Shown: positions 34,771 to 45,158 of the stretch, one piece after another
Layout of the letters: each line of letters begins with the position of its first letter
Numbering within the stretch: the stretch's first letter is position 1
Assembly (NCBI RefSeq): GCF_002549795.1
Contig: NZ_CP021435.1
Location: 2,790,001-2,854,000 of the forward strand
Direction: 5' to 3'
Origin: Halomonas beimenensis
GTDB lineage: Bacteria; Pseudomonadota; Gammaproteobacteria; Pseudomonadales; Halomonadaceae
DNA length: 64,000 nucleotides
Made by a program: the position numbers and the translations under genes
Notes under the pieces: model-generated
Seen by the model: only the letters and a program-made list of their open reading frames with translations
The model's database searches: none
What the model was told of the DNA's origin: nothing

Positions 34771-35439
34771 TCAGCGCGCCAGGCGTTCGGTCAACCAGCG
34801 GCCGATGTCCGCCACCTGCTGGGGGCAGACCGCATGGGCCATGGGGTACTGGCGATAGTGCACCGGATAGCCCATGGCCTCGAGGCGGTCGCGGGCGGCC
34901 TGGCCCAGGGCCTCGGGCACGACCGGGTCGAGATGGCCGTGATGGATCTCGATGGGCAGGTCGCGGTTGGCCTCGGCCGGCTGCAGGCTGTCGGCGGTGG
35001 CCAGGTAGGTGGACATGGCCAGCAGGCCGCCCAGGCGTCGGGGGAAGGTCAAGGCCGCCTGGTAGGCCACGGCCCCGCCCTGGGAGAAGCCGGCGAGGAT
35101 GATCCGTTCGGCGGGAATGCCGTGCTCGAGCTGCTCGTGGACCAGGCCCTGGATGCGTTCCGCGGAGGCCTTGAGCTGGGCCTCGTCGACCCGGCGGTCG
35201 AGGCTCATCTCCTTGATGTCATACCAGGCCGGCATGACCATGCCGCCGTTGATGGTCACCGGCAGGCGAGGCGCATGGGGCAGGATGAAGCGGACGTTGA
35301 CGCCCTCGGGCAACGCCAGGGCCGGCACCAGGGGCTCGAAGTCGTGCCCGTCGGCCCCCAGGCCGTGCAGGATGAAGACGCAGGCATCGGCGGGTTGGCC
35401 GCTACGCGGCTCGATGATCAGCTCGTCGGGTTCGCTCAT
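34771..35439 (-). CDS. Carboxylesterase/phospholipase-type alpha/beta hydrolase
   Basis: A 222-residue serine esterase of the acyl-protein thioesterase/EstB group. The oxyanion region HGLGADGHDF is near residues 25-34 and the nucleophile elbow GFSQGG near 112-117. The catalytic Asp and His appear in HGHLDPVVP and MAHAVCPQ, so the triad is complete. It has no signal peptide and is cytoplasmic. Likely substrates are short-chain esters. It is in one direction with the UbiA gene, with only a fourteen-base gap, so both are probably co-transcribed. Confidence 0.86.
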   Translation of the reverse strand: MSEPDELIIEPRSGQPADACVFILHGLGADGHDFEPLVPALALPEGVNVRFILPHAPRLPVTINGGMVMPAWYDIKEMSLDRRVDEAQLKASAERIQGLVHEQLEHGIPAERIILAGFSQGGAVAYQAALTFPRRLGGLLAMSTYLATADSLQPAEANRDLPIEIHHGHLDPVVPEALGQAARDRLEAMGYPVHYRQYPMAHAVCPQQVADIGRWLTERLAR

Positions 35440-35500
35440 GGACTCGTCTCCGGCGCAAAAGCGTCACCCTAGCGCAAAGCGCCGCCCACGGCGAGGGGGA

Positions 35501-37270
35501 TCAGAAGGGCCAGACGATCGGAATCAGCCCCAGCGCCACCACGGCGGTGAGCAGGTTCAGGGGGGCGCCCACCCGCAGGTAGTCGCTCACCCGATAGCCG
35601 CCGGGGCCGTAGACCATCAGGTTGGTCTGGTAGCCGATGGGCGTCAGGAAGCTGGCCGAGGCGGCGAACATCACCGCCACCACGTAGGGCATGGGGCTGA
35701 CTCCCAGGCTCTCGGCCCCGGCGATCACCACCGGGAAGGTGATCACCGCGGCGGCGTTGTTGGTGACCAGCTCGGTCAGCAGGGCCACCACCAGGTAGGT
35801 GCCGATCAGCAGCCACCAGGGGTTGCCGTCGACCATCCCCATGGCCGTGCCGGCCAGGGCGGAGGCGGCCCCGCTGGCGTCCAGGGCGGCGCCGAGGCCG
35901 AAGGAGGCGGCGAGGGTCAGCAGCACCTGGGTGTCCAGGCCGCGCTTGGCGGCGCCGATGGTGCAGCAGCCGGACAGCACCGAGGCCGCCGCGCCCAGCA
36001 TGGCGGCATTGAGCAGGCTGGTCAGGCCGGTGGTGGCCAGCAGCACCACCCCGGCGAGGATGCTCCAGGCCAGCCACGCCCGCTCGTGGGCCGGACGGGC
36101 CGAGCCGTTGAGCTGGCTGATCAGCAGGAAGTCACGGGACTGGCGGTGGCGCTCGATGAAGGGGGGGCGCGCCTCCAGCAGCAGGACGTCGGCGGGCTGC
36201 AGGCGGATCTGGCCCAGGTTGCCGGCCACCCGTTCGCCGCCCCGGCACACGGCCAGGACGGCGGCGCCGTAGAGGGTGCGGAAGTGACCGTCGCGGATGC
36301 GTCGGCCGATGAACTGGCACTGGTCGGAGACCACCGCCTCGACCAGGCGGCGCTCCTTGAAGTCCTTCTGCAGGCTGGACTCGCCGTGGTGGGAGGGCAC
36401 CAGGCCACGGATCTGCTGCAGCTCCACCGCGCCGGCGGAGGTGCCGGCGAAGACCAGCCGATCGCCGCCCTTGAGCCGTTCCCCGGGGCCCACCACGCTG
36501 ACCACGTTGCCGTCGCGCTCGATCTCCACGAGAAAGAGTTCCTGAAGATGGCGCAGGCCGGCCTCCTCGACCGTCCTGTCCACCAGGGGACCGGCCGGAT
36601 CCACCTCCATCTCGATGGTGAATTCCCGGGGATTCTCGAACACCTCGGTGGCGCCCTGGCGCGGCGGCAGCAGGCGCCGCCCCACCAGCAGCAGGTAGGT
36701 CACGCCGACCACCGCCACCGGCACCCCGACCCAGGCGATATCGAAGAGCCCCATGGCCAGCGAGGGATAGCGCTCGATGAGCAGGCCATGGACCACCAGG
36801 TTGGTGCTGGTGCCCAGCAGGGTGATGGTACCGCCCAGGATGGACGCGAAGCTCAGCGGCATCAGCAGGCGATGGGCCGGCAGGTTGAGCCGCCGGCTCC
36901 AGCTCAGCACCGCCGGGATGAAGGTGGCGACCACCGGGGTATTGTTGAGGAAGCCGCTGAGCGGCGCCACCGGCAGTACCAGCCGGGCCAGGGCCAGGCG
37001 CTCGCCCTTGGGTCGCCCCAGCACGTAGCGGATGATCAGGTCGATGCCCCCGGTCTCGCGGATGCTGGCCACCAGCACGTACATGAAGGCGACGGTGAAG
37101 AGCCCGCTGCTGGAGAAGCCGCCCAGGGCCTGCTGGGGGTCGACCACGCCCAGGCCGAGCAGCAGCACCAGCGCGCCCATCAGCACCATGTCGGGGCCGA
37201 TACGGGTCAGGGCCATCACGGGGAAGACGGCGGTGACGACGACGAGCGAGATCCAGGCGTCCGGGGACAT
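35501..37270 (-). CDS. SLC13/DASS-family permease with RCK-C domains
   Basis: A 589-residue inner-membrane transporter. About twelve hydrophobic segments are split by a cytosolic region, about residues 200-375, that contains two TrkA-C (RCK_C) repeats (ending in GDRLVFAG and ADVLLLEAR). The motif TSTNLVVHG and the C-terminal ITFPVVIAG and PIGYQTNLMVYGPGGY segments match the anion:sodium symporter (DASS) family, which moves dicarboxylates, sulfate or similar anions. The exact anion is unknown. ATG 37270 (MSPDAWISL) has GGA at better spacing than the in-frame ATG at 37276. An AT-rich upstream region (37310-37350) probably holds its promoter. Confidence 0.85.
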   Translation of the reverse strand: MSPDAWISLVVVTAVFPVMALTRIGPDMVLMGALVLLLGLGVVDPQQALGGFSSSGLFTVAFMYVLVASIRETGGIDLIIRYVLGRPKGERLALARLVLPVAPLSGFLNNTPVVATFIPAVLSWSRRLNLPAHRLLMPLSFASILGGTITLLGTSTNLVVHGLLIERYPSLAMGLFDIAWVGVPVAVVGVTYLLLVGRRLLPPRQGATEVFENPREFTIEMEVDPAGPLVDRTVEEAGLRHLQELFLVEIERDGNVVSVVGPGERLKGGDRLVFAGTSAGAVELQQIRGLVPSHHGESSLQKDFKERRLVEAVVSDQCQFIGRRIRDGHFRTLYGAAVLAVCRGGERVAGNLGQIRLQPADVLLLEARPPFIERHRQSRDFLLISQLNGSARPAHERAWLAWSILAGVVLLATTGLTSLLNAAMLGAAASVLSGCCTIGAAKRGLDTQVLLTLAASFGLGAALDASGAASALAGTAMGMVDGNPWWLLIGTYLVVALLTELVTNNAAAVITFPVVIAGAESLGVSPMPYVVAVMFAASASFLTPIGYQTNLMVYGPGGYRVSDYLRVGAPLNLLTAVVALGLIPIVWPF

Positions 37271-37390
37271 GGGCATTCCAGAGGGAGAGTACGAACCACC
37301 TCATTGTGCCGCCAGGCGCATATACTAAAAAGTTATTTTTAGAAATTCATTTAGACGCAAAAGGAATTTGCAAGGTCCGCACCAACGAAA

Positions 37391-37416
37391 GCGGGGCTCG
37401 CTGTCGCGAGCCCCGC
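37391..37416 (-). terminator. Terminator of the cold-shock gene
   Basis: GCGGGGCTCGC-TGTC-GCGAGCCCCGC is an 11-bp perfect stem located about 40 bases after the cold-shock gene stop. On the minus strand it is followed by TTTCGTT, a short T run, so it is a plausible intrinsic terminator. Confidence 0.75.
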
Positions 37417-37456
37417 CAGGCCGCCCGGAGGCGGCGAATCAAGTCACCGGTCGAGC

Positions 37457-37663
37457 TTAGTCGATGGCCTTGATGTTGGACGCCTGCAGGCCTTTCTTGC
37501 CCTGGGTGACGTCGAAGGAGACCTTCTGGCCGTCCTGCAGGGACTTGAAGCCGTCGGCCTGAATCTCGGAGAAGTGGGCGAACAGGTCGTCACCGTTGTC
37601 GTCCGGAGAGATGAAGCCGTAGCCCTTGGTGTCGTTGAACCACTTGACGGTACCGGTAGCCAT
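37457..37663 (-). CDS. Cold-shock protein, CspA family
   Basis: A 68-residue nucleic-acid chaperone. It starts [22 protein letters not shown], containing RNP1 (KGYGFI) at about residues 13-18, then DLFAHFSEI, including RNP2-like (LFAHF), and ends ASNIKAID. All aromatic residues needed for single-stranded RNA/DNA binding are present. The start is set at MATGTVKW because the family begins here; the in-frame upstream codons lie in the leader. A leader of up to 200 bases precedes it, as usual in cold-shock genes, but I see no certain cold box. It is followed by a well-formed terminator. Confidence 0.93.
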   Translation of the reverse strand: MATGTVKWFNDTKGYGFISPDDNGDDLFAHFSEIQADGFKSLQDGQKVSFDVTQGKKGLQASNIKAID

Positions 37664-37812
37664 TGTCGAAATCCTCGAATAGCGTGATGTTTTGCCGGGG
37701 AGATACCCGAGTTGCAGTGGGTATAACAAGAGACTTTCACCGGGCGACCGACGCTATTGAGCTTTCGATGACCACTTGCGATGTGCGACTTGCCAACCAA
37801 CTGCGAGCAGCA

Positions 37813-37831
37813 TGCGCCCTTCGAGGGCGCA
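37813..37831 (-). terminator. Terminator of the GMC oxidoreductase gene
   Basis: TGCGCCC-TTCGA-GGGCGCA is a 7-bp perfect stem 35 bases after the stop of the GMC oxidoreductase gene, between it and the cold-shock gene promoter. Confidence 0.55.
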
Positions 37832-37865
37832 GGTCAAACCCTATTTGCGTCGAATGACGACAAGA

Positions 37866-39521
37866 TTACGACGTCTCCCTCAGCCAGGCCGCCGCCTTCT
37901 CCGCGATCATCAGGGTCGGCGAGTTGGTGTTGCCGCTGGTGATGGTCGGCATCACGCTGGCGTCCACCACCCGCAGGCCGCGCACGCCCCGGACCCGCAG
38001 GCGCGAGTCCACCACGGCCATGGGATCGTCCTCGCGCCCCATCTTCGCGGTCCCGACCGGATGGAAGATGGTGGTGCCGATGTCCCCGGCCAGCCTCGCC
38101 AGGTCCTCGTCGCTCTGGTACTCCACCCCCGGCTTGACCTCCTCGGGCGCGTACCTGGCGAAGGCCGGCTGGGCGGCGATGCGACGCGTGACCCTCAGCG
38201 AGTCCGCCGCCACCTGGCGGTCCTCGGGCGTACTCAGGTAGTTGGGGGCGATGGCCGGCGCCTGCCGGGGATCGCGGCTCTTGATCCGCACCGTGCCCCG
38301 GCTGGTCGGATTGAGGTTGCAGACGCTGGCCGTGATCGCCGGGAAGTCGTGCAGGGGCTGGCCGAAGGCGTCCAGGCTCAGCGGCTGGACGTGGTACTCG
38401 ATGTTGGGGTGCCGGTAGTCCTCGGAGCTGCGCGTGAAGATGCACAGCTGTGACGGCGCCATGCTCATGGGACCGGAACGCGTCAGGGCATATTCCAGGC
38501 CGATCCGGGCCTTGCCCCACAGCGAGTTGGCCATGGTGTTGAGGGTATTCGCCCCGGTCACCTTGTAGACCGAGCGAATCTGCAGGTGGTCCTGGAGATT
38601 CTCGCCCACGCCCGGCAGTTCGTGTACCAGCGGGATGCCGTGCTCGGCCAGCAGGTCCGCCGGGCCGACCCCCGAGAGTTGCAGCAGCTGGGGGGACCCG
38701 ATGGCGCCGGCGGAGAGGATCACCTCGCGGCGGGCCGTCGCCACGACCTCCTCGCCCGACCGCTCGGCCTTCACCCCGCGGCAGCGGGGCTCGTCGCCCT
38801 CGCCCGTCGCGAACTCGAGGCCCAGCACCTGGGTGGAATGCCAGAGGGTCAGGTTGTCGCGCTTCTCGACGTCGCGCAGGAACGCCTTCGAGGTGTTCCA
38901 GCGCCAGCCCGAGCGCTGGTTGACCTCGAAGTAGTCGACCCCTTCGTTGTCTCCCCGGTTGAAGTCCCGGGTCCGCGGAATGCCGGCTTCCACGGCGGCC
39001 GAGGCGAAATCGTCCAGCACCTGCCATTTCAGTCGCTGCTTCTCGATGCGCCATTCCCCGCCGTGGCCGTGGAAATCGCGATGGGCGGCGTCGGCATCGC
39101 CGCCCGGGTCCAGGCGATGATGATCCTCATGGCGCATGAAGTCGGGCAGGCAGTTCTCCCAGCGCCAGGCGTCGTCGCCGGTCAACTCGGCCCAGCCGTC
39201 GTAGTCGCGGGCCTGGCCGCGCAGGTAGAGCATCCCGTTGATGCTCGAGCAGCCCCCGAGCGTCTTGCCGCGCGGATAGATCAGCGAGCGACCGTTCAGC
39301 CCCGGATCCGGCTCGGTGCGAAATCGCCAGTCGGTGCGCGGGTTGTCGATGCAGTAGAGATAACCGACCGGGATATGGATCCAGTGATAGCGATCGCGCC
39401 CGCCGGCCTCGATCAGCAGCACCCGGTTGGCCGGGTCCGCGCTGAGGCGGTTGGCCAACAGGCAGCCGGCGGTGCCGGCGCCCACGATGACGTAGTCGAA
39501 CTCTCGTGCTTGTGCGTTCAT
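37866..39521 (-). CDS. GMC-family FAD-dependent oxidoreductase
   Basis: A 551-residue flavin alcohol dehydrogenase. The FAD site DYVIVGAGTAGCLLANRL is at about residues 8-25, and the GMC signature PRGKTLGGCSSING lies near 83. The catalytic C-terminal histidines are in FHPVGTAKMG and SGNTNSPTLM. It resembles choline dehydrogenase-like enzymes but lacks a neighbouring betB, so the substrate is probably another alcohol. The start is set at 39521 because AGGAG lies seven bases upstream. It follows mmsA by 24 bases in the same direction, so the two form an operon, probably under the divergent LysR regulator. Confidence 0.88.
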   Translation of the reverse strand: MNAQAREFDYVIVGAGTAGCLLANRLSADPANRVLLIEAGGRDRYHWIHIPVGYLYCIDNPRTDWRFRTEPDPGLNGRSLIYPRGKTLGGCSSINGMLYLRGQARDYDGWAELTGDDAWRWENCLPDFMRHEDHHRLDPGGDADAAHRDFHGHGGEWRIEKQRLKWQVLDDFASAAVEAGIPRTRDFNRGDNEGVDYFEVNQRSGWRWNTSKAFLRDVEKRDNLTLWHSTQVLGLEFATGEGDEPRCRGVKAERSGEEVVATARREVILSAGAIGSPQLLQLSGVGPADLLAEHGIPLVHELPGVGENLQDHLQIRSVYKVTGANTLNTMANSLWGKARIGLEYALTRSGPMSMAPSQLCIFTRSSEDYRHPNIEYHVQPLSLDAFGQPLHDFPAITASVCNLNPTSRGTVRIKSRDPRQAPAIAPNYLSTPEDRQVAADSLRVTRRIAAQPAFARYAPEEVKPGVEYQSDEDLARLAGDIGTTIFHPVGTAKMGREDDPMAVVDSRLRVRGVRGLRVVDASVMPTITSGNTNSPTLMIAEKAAAWLRETS

Positions 39522-39545
39522 CGGCATGCTCCTGGCCAGGCCGCC

Positions 39546-41057
<1,512 letters not shown>

Positions 41058-41164
41058 GCGGGCCTCGCCTCGTCGTTGTTCGCCTGTGTCGCCGAAACCC
41101 CGATTTAACAGGCTTCGCGACGGATCATCTGTCTAGACTAGCGTCATGGCCGCTCGGAGCAATT

Positions 41165-41195
41165 GAGAAATTCAAAACCAGGATATAAGTTTCTC
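41165..41195. promoter_or_regulatory. Putative LysR operator between mmsA and its regulator
   Basis: The AT-richer centre of this 166-base divergent gap contains TTGAGAAATTCAA and an inverted pair GAGAAA (41165-41170) / TTTCTC (41190-41195), 19 bases apart. Position and form suit a LysR-type site overlapping the regulator's own promoter. Confidence 0.4.
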
Positions 41196-41223
41196 TGATA
41201 TCACTAACGCCCCGGGGAGCCCC

Positions 41224-42132
41224 ATGCAGGACCTGCAGACACTGCGCGCCTTCGTCGCCGTCGCCCGGGAAGGCAGCGTCTCCCGGGCCGCCGAGCGGCT
41301 CCACCTCACCCAACCGGCGGTGAGCCTCAAGCTCAAGCAGCTCCAGCAGTCACTGGGCCTCACGCTGTTCCGTCGCCGTCCCCAGGGGCTCGCCCTGACC
41401 GCCGACGGCCAGGCCCTGCTGCCCAAGGCCGAGGAGGCGCTCAGCGCCTGCCAGGCCTTCGACCTGGCGGCCGGCGCGCTGCACGAGACCCCGCGCGGCA
41501 GGCTGCGCATCGGCACCATCGTCGACCCGGAGTTCATCCGCCTGGGGGCCTTCCTGCACCATCTGGTGGAACGGGCCCCGCAGCTGGAGACCGAGCTGCA
41601 GCACGGCATGAGCGGCAACGTGCGTGACCGGATCCTCCGCGACGAGCTGGACGTGGGCTTCTTCCTGGCCCCGCCCGGCGAGGGGCCGGCGGAGGCCGGC
41701 GACGTGCTCGATTACCTGGAACTGACCCGGTTCGACTACCACGTGGTGGCCCCGCCCGGCTGGGGCTCACGCCTGGGCGGCGGCGACTGGGCCCGGCTGG
41801 CGGAGCTGCCGTGGATCGTCACGCCGGGCGAGTCCGTGCATCATCGGCTCCTCGAGCGCGAGCTCGCCCCCCGGGGGCTGGCGGTCCGGCCAGTGGCCCG
41901 GGTCGACCAGGAGGCCTGCATGCTGGACATGGTGCGCACCGGCGTGGGCCTCAGCCAGGCGCGGGATGCCCTAGCCATGGCCGAGCGCCAGGAGCGCGGG
42001 CTGGCCGTCGCCGAGGGGGTGCGCCTCCCCTGCGCGCTGAGCTTCCTCTGGCGCCGCGACCGCCGCGACGAGCCGGTGATCGCCGCGGCGCTGGCCGTGC
42101 TCGACCGGGTGTGGTCCCTGGGAGAGCGTTGA
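41224..42132 (+). CDS. LysR-family transcriptional regulator
   Basis: A 302-residue LysR regulator with the N-terminal helix-turn-helix (AFVAVAREGSVSRAAERLHLTQPAVSLKLKQLQ) at about residues 10-45 and a ligand domain from about 90. Its target is most likely the divergent mmsA/GMC operon, given the back-to-back arrangement. CGGGGAGC lies before the ATG at 41224 as a weak ribosome binding site. The ligand is unknown; by position it might be an aldehyde, alcohol or acid of the pathway served by mmsA. Confidence 0.88.
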   Translation: MQDLQTLRAFVAVAREGSVSRAAERLHLTQPAVSLKLKQLQQSLGLTLFRRRPQGLALTADGQALLPKAEEALSACQAFDLAAGALHETPRGRLRIGTIVDPEFIRLGAFLHHLVERAPQLETELQHGMSGNVRDRILRDELDVGFFLAPPGEGPAEAGDVLDYLELTRFDYHVVAPPGWGSRLGGGDWARLAELPWIVTPGESVHHRLLERELAPRGLAVRPVARVDQEACMLDMVRTGVGLSQARDALAMAERQERGLAVAEGVRLPCALSFLWRRDRRDEPVIAAALAVLDRVWSLGER

Positions 42133-42143
42133 ACGCCGGGATG

Positions 42144-43052
42144 TCAGGGTCCCGAGCGCTCGGCGCCCGGGGTCGTCGGCACGACCTCCCGCAGGAAATC
42201 CAGCTGCAGGCGGACGTTGCGCTCGAAGGTCTCGCCCACGTAGGGGGCGAAGTGGTGGCAGTCGAGCGCTTCGAAGCGTCCTCGGGGCAGGCGGTCCGCC
42301 GCCTTGCGGGCGGCGCCGGCCGGCGTCACCGCATCGCGCCGGCCGGCGATGACCAGCGCCGGGGCGAACACCCGGTGCGCATGGCGGATCGGGCTGTAGA
42401 AGGGGAAGGCCAGGAAGGCCCGCGCCCGGGTCTTGTTCTCCCAGGGCGCCCCCTCGGGCACGAGACCGAGATAGCCGTCCCAGGCCTCCGGCGTGGTGAT
42501 GGCAGCGACCTCGCCCGGCCGCCCCACGATCGGCCGGTAGACGGGCCGTCCCCACCACCCGCCGACCAGATCGGCCAGGCCCGCCGCCCCCAGGCGAAGG
42601 ATGTTGCCGAGCGGCACCCGCCTCAGGCTCGCCGGGGCGCTGACATGCGGCACCTGGGCGATGATCGCGGCGATGCCGGCATCCCCGGCGGCGGCTTGGA
42701 TGACATGGCCGCCGGACAAGGAGGTACCCCAGAGCACCAGGCGGGCGACATCCACCTCGGGCAAGGCGCGCACGTGCCGCACCGCCGCCCGCCAGTCCTG
42801 GAGGTGGCGGCGCGGGCTGACCCATTGGCGCGGCTCGCCCGCGCTGTCGCCGAAGCTTCGATAGTCGAAGGTGAAGACCGCATAGCCCGCGGCGACGAAG
42901 CGGTCGGCGAAGGACATGAGCCCGGCGGCACGGATGGCGCCGAAGCCATGCGCCATGACGATGACCGGCGGCTTGGTCCCCGTCTCGGGCAGCATCAGGG
43001 TGCCCGCGCAGCGGGTGCCCTGGCTGATGAAGGAACTGTCGTGCGATGTCAT
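42144..43052 (-). CDS. Alpha/beta hydrolase (dienelactone hydrolase-like)
   Basis: A 302-residue hydrolase of the alpha/beta fold. The oxyanion region is MAHGFGAIR near residue 33, the nucleophile elbow GTSLSGGH near 112, and the late Asp/His pair lies in GRRDAVTPA and DCHHFAPY. It resembles the acetylxylan esterase/dienelactone hydrolase-like group with unknown substrates. The start at 43052 (MTSHDSSFISQ) is the first family-like Met. It converges with the LysR gene at 11 bases and is divergent from the GltB-like gene. Confidence 0.8.
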   Translation of the reverse strand: MTSHDSSFISQGTRCAGTLMLPETGTKPPVIVMAHGFGAIRAAGLMSFADRFVAAGYAVFTFDYRSFGDSAGEPRQWVSPRRHLQDWRAAVRHVRALPEVDVARLVLWGTSLSGGHVIQAAAGDAGIAAIIAQVPHVSAPASLRRVPLGNILRLGAAGLADLVGGWWGRPVYRPIVGRPGEVAAITTPEAWDGYLGLVPEGAPWENKTRARAFLAFPFYSPIRHAHRVFAPALVIAGRRDAVTPAGAARKAADRLPRGRFEALDCHHFAPYVGETFERNVRLQLDFLREVVPTTPGAERSGP

Positions 43053-43178
43053 CGACTGCCTTGCCCCCGGAATACGCGCGTCCTTCCGTATCCACAGCAT
43101 AGGTCCCGTCGGGGCGAGAGATTGACACTCGCCCGCCCCGGGCCTGCAATGGCAGGGTTCCCCCGCCCGGAGTCCGCC

Positions 43179-44819
43179 ATGCCTCGACCGCCCCGCCGCT
43201 TCCTCGTCTATGCCCTGAGCCTGCTCGGCTTCCTGTTCTGCCTGGTCGCCCTGCTGCTGGCCCCGGCGTGGGGCTGGGGGCTCGGCACCCTGACCTTCGG
43301 GCTCCTCGCCGGCATGGGCACCCACGACCTCTGGCAACGCCGTCACACGGTCAGCCGCAACTACCCGATCACCGCCCATCTGCGCTACCTGCTGGAGTCC
43401 TTCGGCCCCGAGATTCGCCAGTACTTCATCCAGCGCGACAACGAGGAGGTGCCCTTCTCCCGCGAGCAGCGCAGCCTGGTCTACCGCCGGGCCAAGGGCA
43501 CCATCGACAAGAAGCCCTTCGGCTCGCTGCGCGACATGCAGGCGCCGGGCTACGAGTGGATGAACCACTCCCTGGCGCCCGCCGACATCGAGGATCACGA
43601 CTTCCGGGTGATGGTCGGCCCCGATCGCCCCCGACCCTATGCGGTGAGCATCTTCAACATCTCGGCGATGAGCTTCGGCTCGCTGTCGGCCCATGCCATC
43701 AGCGCGCTGAACGACGGCGCCCGGCGAGGCGGCTTCTACCACGACACCGGCGAGGGCGGGATCTCCCCGTATCACCAGAGGGGCGGCGACCTGGTCTGGG
43801 AGATCGGCTCGGGCTACTTCGGCTGCCGCGATGAGGTCGGACGCTTCGACCCGGAGCGTTTCGCCGCGGCCGCGACCCGGGACACGGTGAAGATGATCGA
43901 GATCAAGCTCTCCCAGGGCGCCAAGCCCGGCCATGGAGGCATCCTGCCCGCCGCCAAGGTCACCGCCGAGATCGCCCGGGTGCGTGGCGTCCCCGAAGGG
44001 CGCGCCGTGGTTTCCCCGTCGGCCCACGGCGCCTTCGCCACGCCCCGGGAGATGATCGGCTTCATCCGGCGCCTGCGCGAGCTCTCCGGCGGCAAGCCGG
44101 TGGGCATCAAGCTGGCCATCGGCCACCCCTGGGAATGGTTCGGGGTGGTCAAGGCCATGCTCGAGGAGGACCAGCATCCCGACTTCGTGGTGGTGGACGG
44201 TGGCCAGGGCGGCACCGGGGCGGCCCCCCTGGAGTTCGTCAACAGCCTGGGCATGCCGCTGACCGATGCCCTGCTGCTGGTGCACAACACCCTGGTGGGA
44301 ACGGGGCTGCGCGAGCGGGTGCGCATCGGCGCCGCCGGCAAGGTGATCAGCGCCTTCGACATCGCCCGCACCCTGGCGCTGGGCGCCGATTGGTGCAACT
44401 CGGCTCGGGGCTTCATGTTCGCCCTGGGCTGCATCCAGGCCCAGAGCTGCCACACCGACCGCTGCCCGAGCGGCGTGGCCACCCAGAACCCCTGGCGGGG
44501 CAGCCGGCTCGACATCCCCCTCAAGGCGGAGCGGGTGCAACGCTACCAGGCCGGCACCCGCCAGGCGCTGGCCGAGATGCTCGCCGCCGCCGGCCTTCGG
44601 CATCCCGCCGAGCTGGGCCCGGAGCACATCATCCGCCGGGTGTCCCGCCACGAGATCCGCAGCCTGGCCACCCTCTTCGACTTTCTCGCACCCGACGAGC
44701 TGCTGGAGGGACGCGCCGCCCATCACCCGGTCTTCCGCGACTACTGGAATGACGCCGACCCGGACAGCTTCGCCCCGCCCATTGCCCAGGCCCGCCTGCG
44801 GGAGAGCAAGCTGGTGTGA
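43179..44819 (+). CDS. FMN-binding glutamate synthase-family protein (GltB-like), membrane-anchored
   Basis: A 546-residue protein with two N-terminal hydrophobic helices (residues about 9-25 and 30-46), then a domain related to the FMN-binding part of glutamate synthase. Visible motifs are GEGGISPYH, KLSQGAKPGHGG and DGGQGGTGAAP, and a cysteine triad (CIQAQSCHTDRC) that would hold an Fe-S cluster. It lacks the amidotransferase domain, so it is not a normal GOGAT; the reaction is unknown and it may be a membrane-bound reductase. The ATG at 43179 has CGGAG six bases upstream. A short hairpin follows its stop. Confidence 0.82.
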   Translation: MPRPPRRFLVYALSLLGFLFCLVALLLAPAWGWGLGTLTFGLLAGMGTHDLWQRRHTVSRNYPITAHLRYLLESFGPEIRQYFIQRDNEEVPFSREQRSLVYRRAKGTIDKKPFGSLRDMQAPGYEWMNHSLAPADIEDHDFRVMVGPDRPRPYAVSIFNISAMSFGSLSAHAISALNDGARRGGFYHDTGEGGISPYHQRGGDLVWEIGSGYFGCRDEVGRFDPERFAAAATRDTVKMIEIKLSQGAKPGHGGILPAAKVTAEIARVRGVPEGRAVVSPSAHGAFATPREMIGFIRRLRELSGGKPVGIKLAIGHPWEWFGVVKAMLEEDQHPDFVVVDGGQGGTGAAPLEFVNSLGMPLTDALLLVHNTLVGTGLRERVRIGAAGKVISAFDIARTLALGADWCNSARGFMFALGCIQAQSCHTDRCPSGVATQNPWRGSRLDIPLKAERVQRYQAGTRQALAEMLAAAGLRHPAELGPEHIIRRVSRHEIRSLATLFDFLAPDELLEGRAAHHPVFRDYWNDADPDSFAPPIAQARLRESKLV

Positions 44820-44845
44820 GGGCTCACCCCGCCGCGCGCCGGATA

Positions 44846-44864
44846 CCCTCGGAGGGGCCGAGGG
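44846..44864 (+). terminator. Hairpin after the GltB-like gene
   Basis: CCCTCGG-AGGGG-CCGAGGG is a 7-bp perfect stem 26 bases after the stop codon, upstream of the manganese riboswitch. Confidence 0.5.
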
Positions 44865-44935
44865 GCTGACGCCCCGACGGGAAGGTGATAGGCTGCGCCC
44901 ATCCCGGTGATGGAGCCTGCCTATCGCGGCCCCAT

Positions 44936-45093
44936 CCACCCTACCCTCGTTGGGGAGTAGCCGGCTCGCGCCGCGTGTGCGAGAGCGCCTGTCAACATGG
45001 TCGGCCAGATGCCGTGGCAGGTGCGCCCCGGCGCTCGACGAACGACGCCTCAGGTCGTCTCGCGAGCGCCGGGGTGGGCGAGACCATCGACGG
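44936..45093 (+). ncRNA. yybP-ykoY manganese riboswitch
   Basis: The leader of the following mntP gene carries the two invariant parts of this riboswitch class: GGGGAGTAGCC at 44951-44961 and GGCGAGACC at 45077-45085. Between them is a long GC-rich stem region, and TGGTC / GACCA segments can pair. In E. coli the same riboswitch precedes mntP and alx and turns expression on when Mn2+ is high. About 65 bases separate its end from the mntP start, space for a ribosome-site or terminator switch. Position, motif and downstream gene agree. Confidence 0.9.
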
Positions 45094-45158
45094 TGCGACG
45101 TCCGTGGCCGGGCGCGTCGTGCCGTCGTGGTGAATCGCCCGGCCCGGAACCCTGAGCC

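Noticed and set aside
37321..37345. Inverted repeat CTAAAAA/TTTTTAG before the SLC13 gene as a terminator
   Set aside because: It lies upstream of the minus-strand SLC13 gene in an AT-rich promoter-like region and the stem is A/T only, so it is more likely promoter sequence.
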